This document shows, one piece after another, positions 56,517 through 63,990 of a stretch of DNA of 63,990 nt. The DNA lies in the NCBI RefSeq assembly GCF_023634765.1, contig NZ_JAMLFX010000006.1, positions 22,535 to 86,524 of the forward strand, written 5' to 3'. Position 1 is the stretch's first letter, and every line of letters begins with the position of its first letter. The DNA comes from Pseudomonas sp. AKS31. Its GTDB lineage: Bacteria; Pseudomonadota; Gammaproteobacteria; Pseudomonadales; Pseudomonadaceae. The position numbers and the translations under genes are program-made. The notes beneath the pieces were generated by a model. That model made no database searches and had not been told where the DNA came from. It saw nothing but the letters and a program-made list of their open reading frames with translations.

Positions 56517-57836
56517 CTACAAAAATCTATTGCCGGGTCGAGCGAGACCCAGGTTCTGGCGCAACGTCCGGCCCTCATACTCGGTTCTGAACAGCCCACG
56601 CCGTTGCAGTTCCGGGACCACGCCATTGGCGAAGTCTTCGAGCCCGCCCGGCAGGTGCGGTACCAGCACGTTGAAGCCGTCCGCCGCGCCTTGTTCGAAC
56701 CACTGCTGCAAGCGATCAGCGATCTGCTCCGGCGTGCCGACCAGGCTGTAATGCCCGCGCCCGCCGGCAATCTTGCGACCCAGTTCGGCAAGGCTCAGCT
56801 TCTCCCGCCCGGCCAGCTCAGTGAGCAATTTCTGCCGACTCTGCTGGCCACTTTCCGTCAGCGGCAATTCCGGTAGCGGCCCGTCCAGCGGGTACTTCGA
56901 CAAATCGAAGTTGCCCAGCATACGCCCAAGCAAGGCGACGCCAACTTCGGGTTCGACTAATTGCTGAAACGTTTCACATTTTTTCTGCGCTTCAGCTTCA
57001 GTGCGTCCGACCACGACGAAAACCCCGGGCATGATTTTCAGCGAGTCAGCGCTGCGACCGTACTTGGGCAGACGTCCCTTGAGGTCGGCGTAGAACGCCT
57101 GGGCACCGGCCAACGAAGTCTGCGCGGTGAACACCACTTCAGCCGTCTGCGCCGCCAGTTCGCGCCCGGTTTCGGAAGAGCCGGCCTGAACAATCACCGG
57201 GCGCCCCTGCGGCGAGCGCGCGAGGTTCAGCGGGCCTTTGACCCGGAAGTGCTCGCCAGCGTGATTCAGCACATGCAATTTCCCAGGGTCGTAATACGCC
57301 CCGCTCGCCTTGTCGCGCACAAAAGCGTCGTCCTCCCAACTGTCCCAAAGCCCGGTGACCACTTGATGAAACTCGCGAGCACGGCTGTAGCGTTCGGCGT
57401 GGCCAATGTGTTCGTCACGACCGAAATTCAGCGCTTCGGCAGCATTGTCCGACGTCACCAGATTCCACCCCGCGCGGCCACCCGACAGGTGATCGAGCGA
57501 AGCGAATTTGCGCGCCACGTGGTACGGCTCGTTGTAACTGGTGGTCGCCGTGGCGATCAGGCCGATGTGTTCGGTCACCGCACTCAAGGCCGAGAGCAAG
57601 GTCAGCGGTTCGAAGTGATCGGAACGTGCCATGCGGCTGGCGATGTCCTGAGTCGGCGCGGCAACGCTGTCAGCGACAAACAGCGCATCGAACTTCGCCG
57701 CCTCGGCAATCTGCGCCAGTCGCTTGTAATGGGTGAAATCCAGACCCGCATTGGCTGGCACATCAGGATGACGCCACGCCGCCACGTGGTGCCCGGTGGC
57801 CATGAGGAACGCGCCTAGTTTCAACTGTCTGCTCAT
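56517..57836 (-). CDS. FMN-dependent monooxygenase (NtaA/SnaA/DszA/SoxA family)
   Basis: A 439-residue luciferase-like flavin monooxygenase. GHHVAAWRHPDVPANAGLDF, the FMN-site region HLSGGRAGWNLVTSDNAAEA and ALNFGRDEHIGHAERYSRAR, and VIVQAGSSETGRELAAQTAE place it in the NtaA/SnaA/DszA/SoxA group, many members of which cleave C-S or C-N bonds using FMNH2. It begins two bases after the TonB receptor gene, which suggests that the receptor imports its substrate. The tau genes next door make an organosulfur substrate plausible. Confidence 0.9.
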   Translation of the reverse strand: MSRQLKLGAFLMATGHHVAAWRHPDVPANAGLDFTHYKRLAQIAEAAKFDALFVADSVAAPTQDIASRMARSDHFEPLTLLSALSAVTEHIGLIATATTSYNEPYHVARKFASLDHLSGGRAGWNLVTSDNAAEALNFGRDEHIGHAERYSRAREFHQVVTGLWDSWEDDAFVRDKASGAYYDPGKLHVLNHAGEHFRVKGPLNLARSPQGRPVIVQAGSSETGRELAAQTAEVVFTAQTSLAGAQAFYADLKGRLPKYGRSADSLKIMPGVFVVVGRTEAEAQKKCETFQQLVEPEVGVALLGRMLGNFDLSKYPLDGPLPELPLTESGQQSRQKLLTELAGREKLSLAELGRKIAGGRGHYSLVGTPEQIADRLQQWFEQGAADGFNVLVPHLPGGLEDFANGVVPELQRRGLFRTEYEGRTLRQNLGLARPGNRFL

Positions 57837-57838
57837 CG

Positions 57839-60064
57839 TCAGAAATCCTTGCGCAGTTGCACACCGAAGTAGCGCTCGTCATCCCGAGGCACGGCGCGAT
57901 AAATGTAATTGCCGCCGCTGGCGAGCAGTGGCGAATAGGACTTGTCGGTGAGGTTCTTGCCCAGCAGCGCGACGCGCCAGCCATCGCTGTAATCGGCCAG
58001 GGCGACGCTGGCGTTCCACAGGCCGTAGGCGCCCTGCCTGGTGTCGGGGTTCTGGCTGATGTCGTACTGCACTTCGCTTTGCCAGCTGTAGTCGGTGCCC
58101 AGTTCGATATCCAGGCCGTTATCCAGCGGGATGCTGTAGTCGGCGCGCACGTAGCTTTTCCAGTCCGGGCTGAACGGCAGCGGTTTGCCGTTGACGTTGC
58201 ACGACGCCGCCGCGCCCGCCGGGCAGGCGAATTCATCGATGCGTGCGCGGGTGTAGGCCAGTGCGCCGGACAGCTTCAATTGTTGGGTGGCCTGCAAGGC
58301 GTAATCGAGTTCGACGCCTTCGCTGCTGACGCTGCCGGCGTTGATCAGGCGCGTCACCACTTGCCCGGCGACGGTGTCAAAGAAGTTCGCCTGATAGTTG
58401 TCGTAGTCGCTGTGGAACACCGCGAGGTTAGTGGTCAGGCGATTGTTCCAGCTGGTTGCTTTGATCCCCGCTTCCCAGGTGTTGGAGGTCTCCGGTTTGA
58501 GCGCTTCGGTGTCACGCGGCTGCATGTTGAAGAACACGTTGTAGGCCGGTCCTTTGTAGCCGCGCGAGTAGGTCAGATAGGTGGTGACCGTATCGCTCAG
58601 GTCGTACTGCACGCCGAGGCGGCCGGACCAGCCGTCTTCGTCCACCGAACCGGAACTGCTGGTGGCCGGTTGAATGCCGCTGACCGTAGTCGCCGAAGTG
58701 GAAACGCGGCGGTGATCGTATTCGAGATCATCGTGGGTGTAGCGCAGGCCGGCGATGCCGCGCAAATCCGAGGTGAAGTTCAGCGTGGCCTCGCCGAATG
58801 CTGCGTAGCTGTCGCTGGTGGTGCTGTAATCGGCGACGCCGCGATCGGTGCGTGTGGTCGTTGTCAGCGTGCGCTGATAGGTCTCGTCATCCTTACCGTG
58901 CATGTAGAACAGGCCGCCGACGTATTCAAGGAATTCACCTTTCGGTGAGGCCAGACGCAGTTCCTGCGAGTACTGATCGAAGGCCAGATCGCCCTTGTCC
59001 GCCGTGCCGGGGAACGCAGCCGTCACGGTGCCGAGTCGGTCGCCATCCTGATACTGGGTGTTGTCCCAACCGCGCCACGCGGTGATCGAGGTCAGAGTGT
59101 AATCGCCCAGTTGCCAATCGAGCTGGCCGGACAAACCTTTGTTGATGTCCTCGACATGGCTGCGGGTGTCGGTGTTGATGTCGCGGTTGTGGCTGCTCGC
59201 ATTGACCGGGCTCAGCGCGTTGGCGAAGGCCGGTGTCAGCGACTTGCTGACCACGCCGTTGGGGCCGTCGTCGTGGGACTGCATGTAGTCGGCAATCAGG
59301 GTGAAGGTGACGTCGTCATTCGGCGTGAATTCAAGTTTGCCGCGCACGCCGCGATGGTTGTAGCCGTTGACCTCCTGACCGTTGTGCTGGTTGTCGACGT
59401 TACCGTCGTAGGTGCCAAACAGCGTGCTGATCGAGCCTTTCAACGTCTCCGGAATCAGGCTGCCGCCAATGCCGAAACGGGTGCGGCTTTCGTTGCCGCT
59501 GTAGTACGACTGATCGATGTAGCCGTGGGTTTCGGCGGTCGGTGCCTTGCTGGTGATGTTGAGCACACCGGCCGAAGCGTTTTTGCCGAACAGCGTGCCT
59601 TGCGGGCCACGCAATACTTCGACGCGTTCCAGATCCAGCAGGTCGAGCGTGGACTGCCCCGGACGCGCATAGACCACGCCGTCGATCACCGTCGCCACGG
59701 TCGGCTCGACGCCGGGAGAGGTGGAAATCGTACCGACGCCGCGCACGAACAACGAGGTGTCCTTGTTCGATGCGCCGGTGCGGAAATTCAGCGACGGCAC
59801 TTGCTGGACGATGCTCGCCACGCCGTTGCGGTTGTCGCGCTCAAGCTGTTCGCCGTCGATCACCGAGACCGCCACCGGCACTTTTTGCAACGACTCTTCG
59901 CGGCGCGTGGCGGTGACGGTCACGGATTTGAGAGTGGGTTCCTGATCACTGCTCTCGGCAGCGAATGCAGTGGGCAACGGCAGCGCCGCCAACCCCGTGA
60001 ATAACCAGCCGGCGGCGCGAATCGACTGCGCCAGTGTGTGTGTCGCCCCAGGAATATTGTGCAT
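57839..60064 (-). CDS. TonB-dependent receptor, substrate unknown
   Basis: A 741-residue outer membrane receptor. Signal peptide (GWLFTGLAALPLPTAFAAES), TonB box/plug onset TLKSVTVTATRREESLQKVP, plug motifs VASIVQQVPSLNFRTGASNK, TSLFVRGVGTISTSPGVEPT and RVEVLRGPQGTLFGKNASAG, and a barrel ending in YFGVQLRKDF with terminal Phe. It lacks the siderophore-type LRIRGFD motif and resembles receptors for other nutrients. First gene of the operon with the monooxygenase and reductase, divergent from a LacI-type regulator. Confidence 0.9.
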   Translation of the reverse strand: MHNIPGATHTLAQSIRAAGWLFTGLAALPLPTAFAAESSDQEPTLKSVTVTATRREESLQKVPVAVSVIDGEQLERDNRNGVASIVQQVPSLNFRTGASNKDTSLFVRGVGTISTSPGVEPTVATVIDGVVYARPGQSTLDLLDLERVEVLRGPQGTLFGKNASAGVLNITSKAPTAETHGYIDQSYYSGNESRTRFGIGGSLIPETLKGSISTLFGTYDGNVDNQHNGQEVNGYNHRGVRGKLEFTPNDDVTFTLIADYMQSHDDGPNGVVSKSLTPAFANALSPVNASSHNRDINTDTRSHVEDINKGLSGQLDWQLGDYTLTSITAWRGWDNTQYQDGDRLGTVTAAFPGTADKGDLAFDQYSQELRLASPKGEFLEYVGGLFYMHGKDDETYQRTLTTTTRTDRGVADYSTTSDSYAAFGEATLNFTSDLRGIAGLRYTHDDLEYDHRRVSTSATTVSGIQPATSSSGSVDEDGWSGRLGVQYDLSDTVTTYLTYSRGYKGPAYNVFFNMQPRDTEALKPETSNTWEAGIKATSWNNRLTTNLAVFHSDYDNYQANFFDTVAGQVVTRLINAGSVSSEGVELDYALQATQQLKLSGALAYTRARIDEFACPAGAAASCNVNGKPLPFSPDWKSYVRADYSIPLDNGLDIELGTDYSWQSEVQYDISQNPDTRQGAYGLWNASVALADYSDGWRVALLGKNLTDKSYSPLLASGGNYIYRAVPRDDERYFGVQLRKDF

Positions 60065-60168
60065 GTATGCCCGCTCGAAATTGGCCCTGAACCGCTGCCG
60101 TTCTGCGACGACAGCGCCTGAATCGGTGTCTTGGGCATTCGCTCGAGCGAGTAGCAGACAGCGCGCTT

Positions 60169-60182
60169 TGTTAGCGCTACCA
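60169..60182. promoter_or_regulatory. LacI-type operator candidate
   Basis: TGTTAGCGCTACCA is an almost perfect palindrome centred on AGCGCT. It lies between the divergent TonB receptor and LacI-type regulator genes, the expected place for an operator of that regulator. Confidence 0.45.
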
Positions 60183-60269
60183 TCGACAGTATTGGCAACC
60201 CTGGCATAGAGCGTCCAATACTGAAAAATTACTTTTATATGCGTTTTGGTTTTTAAGAGGGATCGAGCC

Positions 60270-61307
60270 TTGGATCAGGAAAAGCCCCGCAAACGTCGTG
60301 GCGCCGGACGTGTAACGCTGAATGCCGTGGCGCGCCAAGCCGGGGTTTCGGCGATCACCGTGTCGCGCTACTTCAATCAGCCGGAGCAGGTTTCGCCCGA
60401 GCGTCGCGAGCGGATTGCGGCGGTGGTGGCCGAGTTGGGCTATGTACCGAATCTGGTAGCCGGCGGGCTGGCCTCGGCGCGGGGAAAAATCGTCGGTATG
60501 GTCATCCCGAACATCTCCGGGCCGATCTTCGCCAACACCATTCAGGGTTTCAGCGACACCCTCAGTCGACATGGTTATCAACTGTTGCTGGCGTCGAGTT
60601 ACTTCAGCACTGAACAAGAAGAAAACGCCGTGCGTGCGTTTCTCGGCTGGTCGCCGGCGGCGTTGGTGCTGACCAGTCACTTTCACAGTGCGGGCACGGA
60701 AAAGATGATTGCCGAGGCCGAAGTTCCGGTGATCGAAACCTGGGATTACCAGCCGGATCGCGAGCCAATGCAGATTGGTTTTTCGCATTTTGAAGTGGGC
60801 GTAACGGCGGCGAAGTATCTGCTGGAAAAAGGCTACCAACGTATCGCCTTCGTGCAGAACAGCGCTGCGGGCGACTTCAGCGCACTGGAGCGCCGCGATG
60901 GTTACGCGGCGACTTTAAAAGAATCCGGCCTGAAACCCCGGGTCTTCGCCCCCGACGCTGATCGCGCACCATTCGAGGCCGGCAAACAGGCGATGGACGC
61001 CCTGATGAGCGCATCCCCGCGCCCCGATGCAATCATCTTCGCCAACGACAACCTCGCCGCCGGCGGCCTGCTCGCTGGGCAACGCGCGGGTTTGAAAATC
61101 CCCGAAGACTGCGCCGTTCTCGGCTTCGGCGATTACCCGTTCGCCGAGATGCTTTTGCCCAGCCTGAGCACCATCAAACCACCGGCACTGGAGATCGGCG
61201 TACTGGCCGCAACCCGCGTACTGGAAAGCCTTGGGGTATTGCCGAGCGACGAAGTGCAACGACTCAACCTGCTGCAGTGCCAAGTCATAGAGCGCGAAAG
61301 CACCTGA
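60270..61307 (+). CDS. LacI/GntR-type transcriptional regulator
   Basis: A 345-residue LacI-family repressor: helix-turn-helix VTLNAVARQAGVSAITVSRY and hinge VPNLVAGGLASARGKIVGMV, then a periplasmic-binding-protein-like effector domain (IPNISGPIFANTIQGFSDTL, DAIIFANDNLAAGGLLAGQR). It is closest in pattern to gluconate-type GntR regulators. The TTG at 60270 has AGAGGG upstream. Divergence from the TonB receptor operon suggests it controls those genes; the effector is unknown. Confidence 0.87.
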   Translation: MDQEKPRKRRGAGRVTLNAVARQAGVSAITVSRYFNQPEQVSPERRERIAAVVAELGYVPNLVAGGLASARGKIVGMVIPNISGPIFANTIQGFSDTLSRHGYQLLLASSYFSTEQEENAVRAFLGWSPAALVLTSHFHSAGTEKMIAEAEVPVIETWDYQPDREPMQIGFSHFEVGVTAAKYLLEKGYQRIAFVQNSAAGDFSALERRDGYAATLKESGLKPRVFAPDADRAPFEAGKQAMDALMSASPRPDAIIFANDNLAAGGLLAGQRAGLKIPEDCAVLGFGDYPFAEMLLPSLSTIKPPALEIGVLAATRVLESLGVLPSDEVQRLNLLQCQVIEREST

Positions 61308-61312
61308 CTTCG

Positions 61313-61714
61313 CTATACCGACAATTCGCGCAAGGCAGCCGCCGCGAGAAAACCGGAGCGGGAGCGATAGCGCTGGTCACGACGGACCGTCTGGTCAATA
61401 CGCTCAAGCAACTGCTCCGGCAGCGTGGCGTTAAAACGCACTGACTTACCGAAATACGGGGTGATATCAAAATCGACCACACCCCAGATCCCTCCCGCGT
61501 AATCCGGATTATCGAGATGAGCATCAATGTCCCGCACTTGCGGCAACGGCGCGCCGTCGGCGACCAAACCCTCATAGTGAAGCGCCAGCGCCTCCTGAGT
61601 ATTTTCAAACGCCTCAGCGACCGTAGTGCCCGCAGAGAAGCACCCCGGTACATCCGGGATGATCACGCCGTAGTCTGAGTCGGCATCCTTGTGCAGAACG
61701 ACCGGGAATTTCAT
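61313..61714 (-). CDS. hicB: HicB-family antitoxin without a HicA partner
   Basis: A 133-residue HicB protein. The degenerate RNase H-like domain is at about 1-60 (MKFPVVLHKDADSDYGVIIP, DVPGCFSAGTTVAEAFENTQ), and a ribbon-helix-helix domain is at the end (VRFNATLPEQLLERIDQTVR, GFLAAAALREL). HicA toxins are short and normally sit just upstream, but no HicA-like frame is visible in 61715-62000. It is therefore probably an orphan antitoxin or a stand-alone regulator. The ATG at 61714 gives the typical N-terminus. Confidence 0.83.
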   Translation of the reverse strand: MKFPVVLHKDADSDYGVIIPDVPGCFSAGTTVAEAFENTQEALALHYEGLVADGAPLPQVRDIDAHLDNPDYAGGIWGVVDFDITPYFGKSVRFNATLPEQLLERIDQTVRRDQRYRSRSGFLAAAALRELSV

Positions 61715-61926
61715 AGGAAACCCATTCTTCAAGCCATTTAATGTCGGCAACTATAGGCGTAACTCTCGGGGAGTAATTCAAACGACACATCCTGAAATTG
61801 ATCGTTATTTGAGAGCTAACTCTGTTCTGCGAATCAACATCGCGCACTAGCCACAAACTATCAATGGTCAGATAAAAGAACAGTAGGCTGGATTGGCTAT
61901 GCTCTAAAGAACACCGAGGTGGCCCC

Positions 61927-62018
61927 TTCGCGAGCAGGCTCGCTCCCACAGGGATTTCCTTTGGACATAAAAATTTATGTCCAGCCGGGATCCATTGTGG
62001 GAGCGAGCCTGCTCGCGA
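61927..62018. repeat. Inverted REP pair with an inner hairpin
   Basis: TTCGCGAGCAGGCTCGCTCC at 61928-61947 and its inverse at 61999-62018 flank a spacer. The spacer itself contains GGACATAAA-AA-TTTATGTCC (61963-61982), a perfect 9-bp hairpin. The larger gap 61715-62062 holds only this and presumed promoters. Confidence 0.9.
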
Positions 62019-62062
62019 AAGCGATCCTTCAGGCAATGCACCTCCACCAGGCAGAACCCGCC

Positions 62063-62323
62063 ATGCACACCGCCATCATCATTTTCTTCGGTCTGATCCT
62101 GCTCGCCCTGATGCTCTACATCGGCGAACGCATCGGCTTCAGCCGCCAGACCATGGCCTACGGCTTCGCCGCCCTGTGGCTGGCATTGACGGTGATTAAT
62201 GGTGCGGTGGGGGTGGTGCATGCCGGCCAGTCCGCAGGGTCGGAAATAGCCATTGGTAGCGCGGTGTTCGGGGTGCCGGTGGCGGCGATGGTGTTGTTCA
62301 TGGTGCTGAGCGCCGAGTCCTGA
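62063..62323 (+). CDS. Small membrane protein
   Basis: An 86-residue protein with three hydrophobic segments (HTAIIIFFGLILLALMLYIG, AYGFAALWLALTVINGAVGV, AIGSAVFGVPVAAMVLFMVL), so it is probably an inner-membrane protein with three TM helices. Family not recognised by me. It begins 44 bases after a REP pair and ends 25 bases before the stop of the convergent betT gene. Confidence 0.75.
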   Translation: MHTAIIIFFGLILLALMLYIGERIGFSRQTMAYGFAALWLALTVINGAVGVVHAGQSAGSEIAIGSAVFGVPVAAMVLFMVLSAES

Positions 62324-62347
62324 GCAGACCCGGCGCCCAACCACCGA

Positions 62348-63990
62348 TCAACGCACCAAGTGCAGGAATTGCATGTGCCGTTCGTACTGGTCGAGGATGT
62401 CGTTGATGATCTGCTCTTTGGTGTAGCCGACCAGATCGTAGTCCTGACTGCCCTCGCTCAGATGCACTTCGGCACGGTAGTAGCGGCGATTGTTAAGTTG
62501 CTTGGAACCCATGCCGCCACGCGCGAACGACGGCGTGAAGTAGCCGCGCATCTGCACCTGATAGATGAACGGATGCGCATCACCATGGCCAATTTCGAGG
62601 CTGACGCTGTCATTCGCCGGATCAGGCTGGGTGACCACGTTGAGGCCTTTCTCGACGAACACCGCCGTCACTTCTTCAATCGCCGGGCGCACCGTGGTGT
62701 CCATGAAGCGGTACACCTCGTCACGCGACGGGAAGTGCACAGCCTGGCTCAGACGCTGTCGCCAGCCGCCCGTGCCGCGCCGTGAACCGGAGACCGGTGC
62801 CAGCGAGTGCAATTGCGCGATCTGCTTCTGCGACTCCAGATAGAACGCCTTGTGCAGGCCCCACATCATCAACAGCAAGATCAGCGAGAACGGCAAAGAC
62901 GTCAGCACCACCGCCGATTTCAGCGCATCGATGCTGCCGGAGAACAGCAGCGCACTGGTGATCAGCGCCGTCATCGCGCCCCAGAACACTCGCAGCCATT
63001 TCGGCCCGTCTTCGTCGGGGTTGCCGCCCTTGGCCGACAGCGTCGAGAGCACCACGGTGCCGGAGTCGGCAGAGGTGACGAAGAACACGAAGCTGATGAA
63101 CACCGTCACGGCGATGACGGTTTTGCTCCACGGATAGGTTTCCAGCAGCAGGTAAATGCTCATCGACGGGTTGTCGATGGCCGACATGCCCAGCGCGCTC
63201 ATGCCGTGGTTGAGTACCTGATCGATTGCGCTGTTGCCGAAGATCGACATCCACGCGAGGGTGAAACCGAGCGGGATCAACAGCACGCCGAAAACGAACT
63301 CACGAATGGTCCGGCCACGAGAAATACGTGCGATGAACAAGCCCACGAACGGCGACCACGCAATCCACCAGGCCCAGTAGAACACTGTCCAGCCACCAAG
63401 CCAGTCGCTCGGTTTGTCGTAGGCGTAGAGGTCAAAACTCTTCATCGGCAGGGCGCCGAGGTAGTCGCCCAAGTTCTGGATCAGGGTGTTGAGCAGGTGC
63501 TGGGTGGGACCGGCGAACAACACAAACAGCAGCAGCGCACAGGCCAGCAGCATGTTGATGTCGGACATCACCCGCACGCCTTTATCGACCCCGGAGACGG
63601 CCACGATGATCGCCGCGCCCATCATCAGCGTGATCAGGCCGACCTGAATCCACTGGGTGTGAGCGATGCCGAACAGGTAGTCGAGGCCGGAGTTGAGGTG
63701 CAGCACACCGAAGCCCATGTCGGCACCCAGACCGAACACCGTGGCGATGATGCCGAAGCCGTCCACCGCGTAACCGATCGGGCCGTTGATGCGTTTGCCG
63801 ATCAGCGGATACAGCGCCGAGCGCAGGGCCAGCGGCAGATTGTGGCGGTAAGCGAAGTAGGCCAGCGCCATACCGACAAAGGCGAACACGCCCCAGCCAT
63901 GCAGGCCCCAGTGCAAAAACAGAATCTGCATCGCCTGACGGGCCGCATCCGCCGTGCCCGCCTCGCCTTGCGGCGGCTGGAGCATATGGG
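62348..63990 (-). CDS. betT: BCCT-family choline/betaine transporter BetT (N-terminus cut by right edge)
   Basis: At least 545 residues of a BCCT secondary transporter, open past the right edge, so roughly the first 100 residues are missing. The family signature FYWAWWIAWSPFVGLFIARI followed by SRGRT is present, with about ten TM helices and LHWGLHGWGVFAFVGMALAY at the visible start. A long cytoplasmic C-terminal domain (from about residue 400 of the visible part) is typical of osmosensing BetT. It takes up choline for glycine betaine synthesis. Confidence 0.9.
   Translation of the reverse strand, partial: HMLQPPQGEAGTADAARQAMQILFLHWGLHGWGVFAFVGMALAYFAYRHNLPLALRSALYPLIGKRINGPIGYAVDGFGIIATVFGLGADMGFGVLHLNSGLDYLFGIAHTQWIQVGLITLMMGAAIIVAVSGVDKGVRVMSDINMLLACALLLFVLFAGPTQHLLNTLIQNLGDYLGALPMKSFDLYAYDKPSDWLGGWTVFYWAWWIAWSPFVGLFIARISRGRTIREFVFGVLLIPLGFTLAWMSIFGNSAIDQVLNHGMSALGMSAIDNPSMSIYLLLETYPWSKTVIAVTVFISFVFFVTSADSGTVVLSTLSAKGGNPDEDGPKWLRVFWGAMTALITSALLFSGSIDALKSAVVLTSLPFSLILLLMMWGLHKAFYLESQKQIAQLHSLAPVSGSRRGTGGWRQRLSQAVHFPSRDEVYRFMDTTVRPAIEEVTAVFVEKGLNVVTQPDPANDSVSLEIGHGDAHPFIYQVQMRGYFTPSFARGGMGSKQLNNRRYYRAEVHLSEGSQDYDLVGYTKEQIINDILDQYERHMQFLHLVR

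Overview
The window looks like chromosome from a fluorescent Pseudomonas (P. fluorescens group). The GC content is high. The order nudE/cysQ, LysM protein, fdhD and YdeP-type oxidoreductase, pckA, hslO, hslR, rimABK, ompR/envZ, tex, gshA follows the arrangement I know from other pseudomonads. The intergenic spaces carry at least four kinds of hairpin repeat typical of this group. I saw no rRNA, tRNA, CRISPR array or complete insertion sequence.

Region by region. 0-3 kb is accessory: a higBA-type toxin-antitoxin pair with a frameshifted toxin, a structured RNA leader with a DUF3077 gene, and a RES/Xre toxin-antitoxin pair. 3-6.2 kb holds a LysR regulator convergent with a tightly overlapping operon (2-oxoglutarate dioxygenase, GNAT acetyltransferase, AzlC, AzlD), which I read as a hydroxy-amino-acid production, acylation and export cassette. 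6.3-11.5 kb has an OprD porin, a DsbA-fold protein and a Fur-boxed TonB siderophore receptor. 11.6-17 kb has agmatine catabolism (aguBA) and a kinase/M23-like/aminotransferase fusion. 17-21.3 kb has rmlC, dctB, dctD and a thioesterase. 21.4-33.3 kb is housekeeping and formate-dehydrogenase-like genes, a hydroxyacyl-CoA dehydrogenase and recQ.

33.4-37.5 kb is the second accessory island, with AT-richer stretches. It holds two DUF6124 paralogues flanking a GxSxG hydrolase, a second copy of the structured RNA leader, a relic of an antitoxin, and a yhfG-fic toxin-antitoxin pair. 37.5-51.3 kb is core: pckA, hslO, a PAP2 phosphatase, hslR, rimABK, the envZ/ompR (amgSR) system, tex, a thioesterase and gshA. 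51.5-61.3 kb is sulfur-linked: tauABCD, then on the other strand a TonB receptor, a flavin monooxygenase and an aldo-keto reductase with a divergent LacI-type regulator. The window ends with a lone HicB antitoxin, a small membrane protein and a BCCT transporter cut by the right edge.

The most unusual signal is an RNA architecture present twice (about 1027-1240 and 35846-36060). Stems covary between the copies. Each copy displays the same 8-nt loop on two hairpins and carries a 7-nt complement to that loop between them. The loop sequence differs completely between the two loci, and in both the complement has changed to match. The second notable system is the dioxygenase-GNAT-AzlCD operon, whose Shine-Dalgarno sequence lies inside one arm of a perfect 10-bp inverted repeat.
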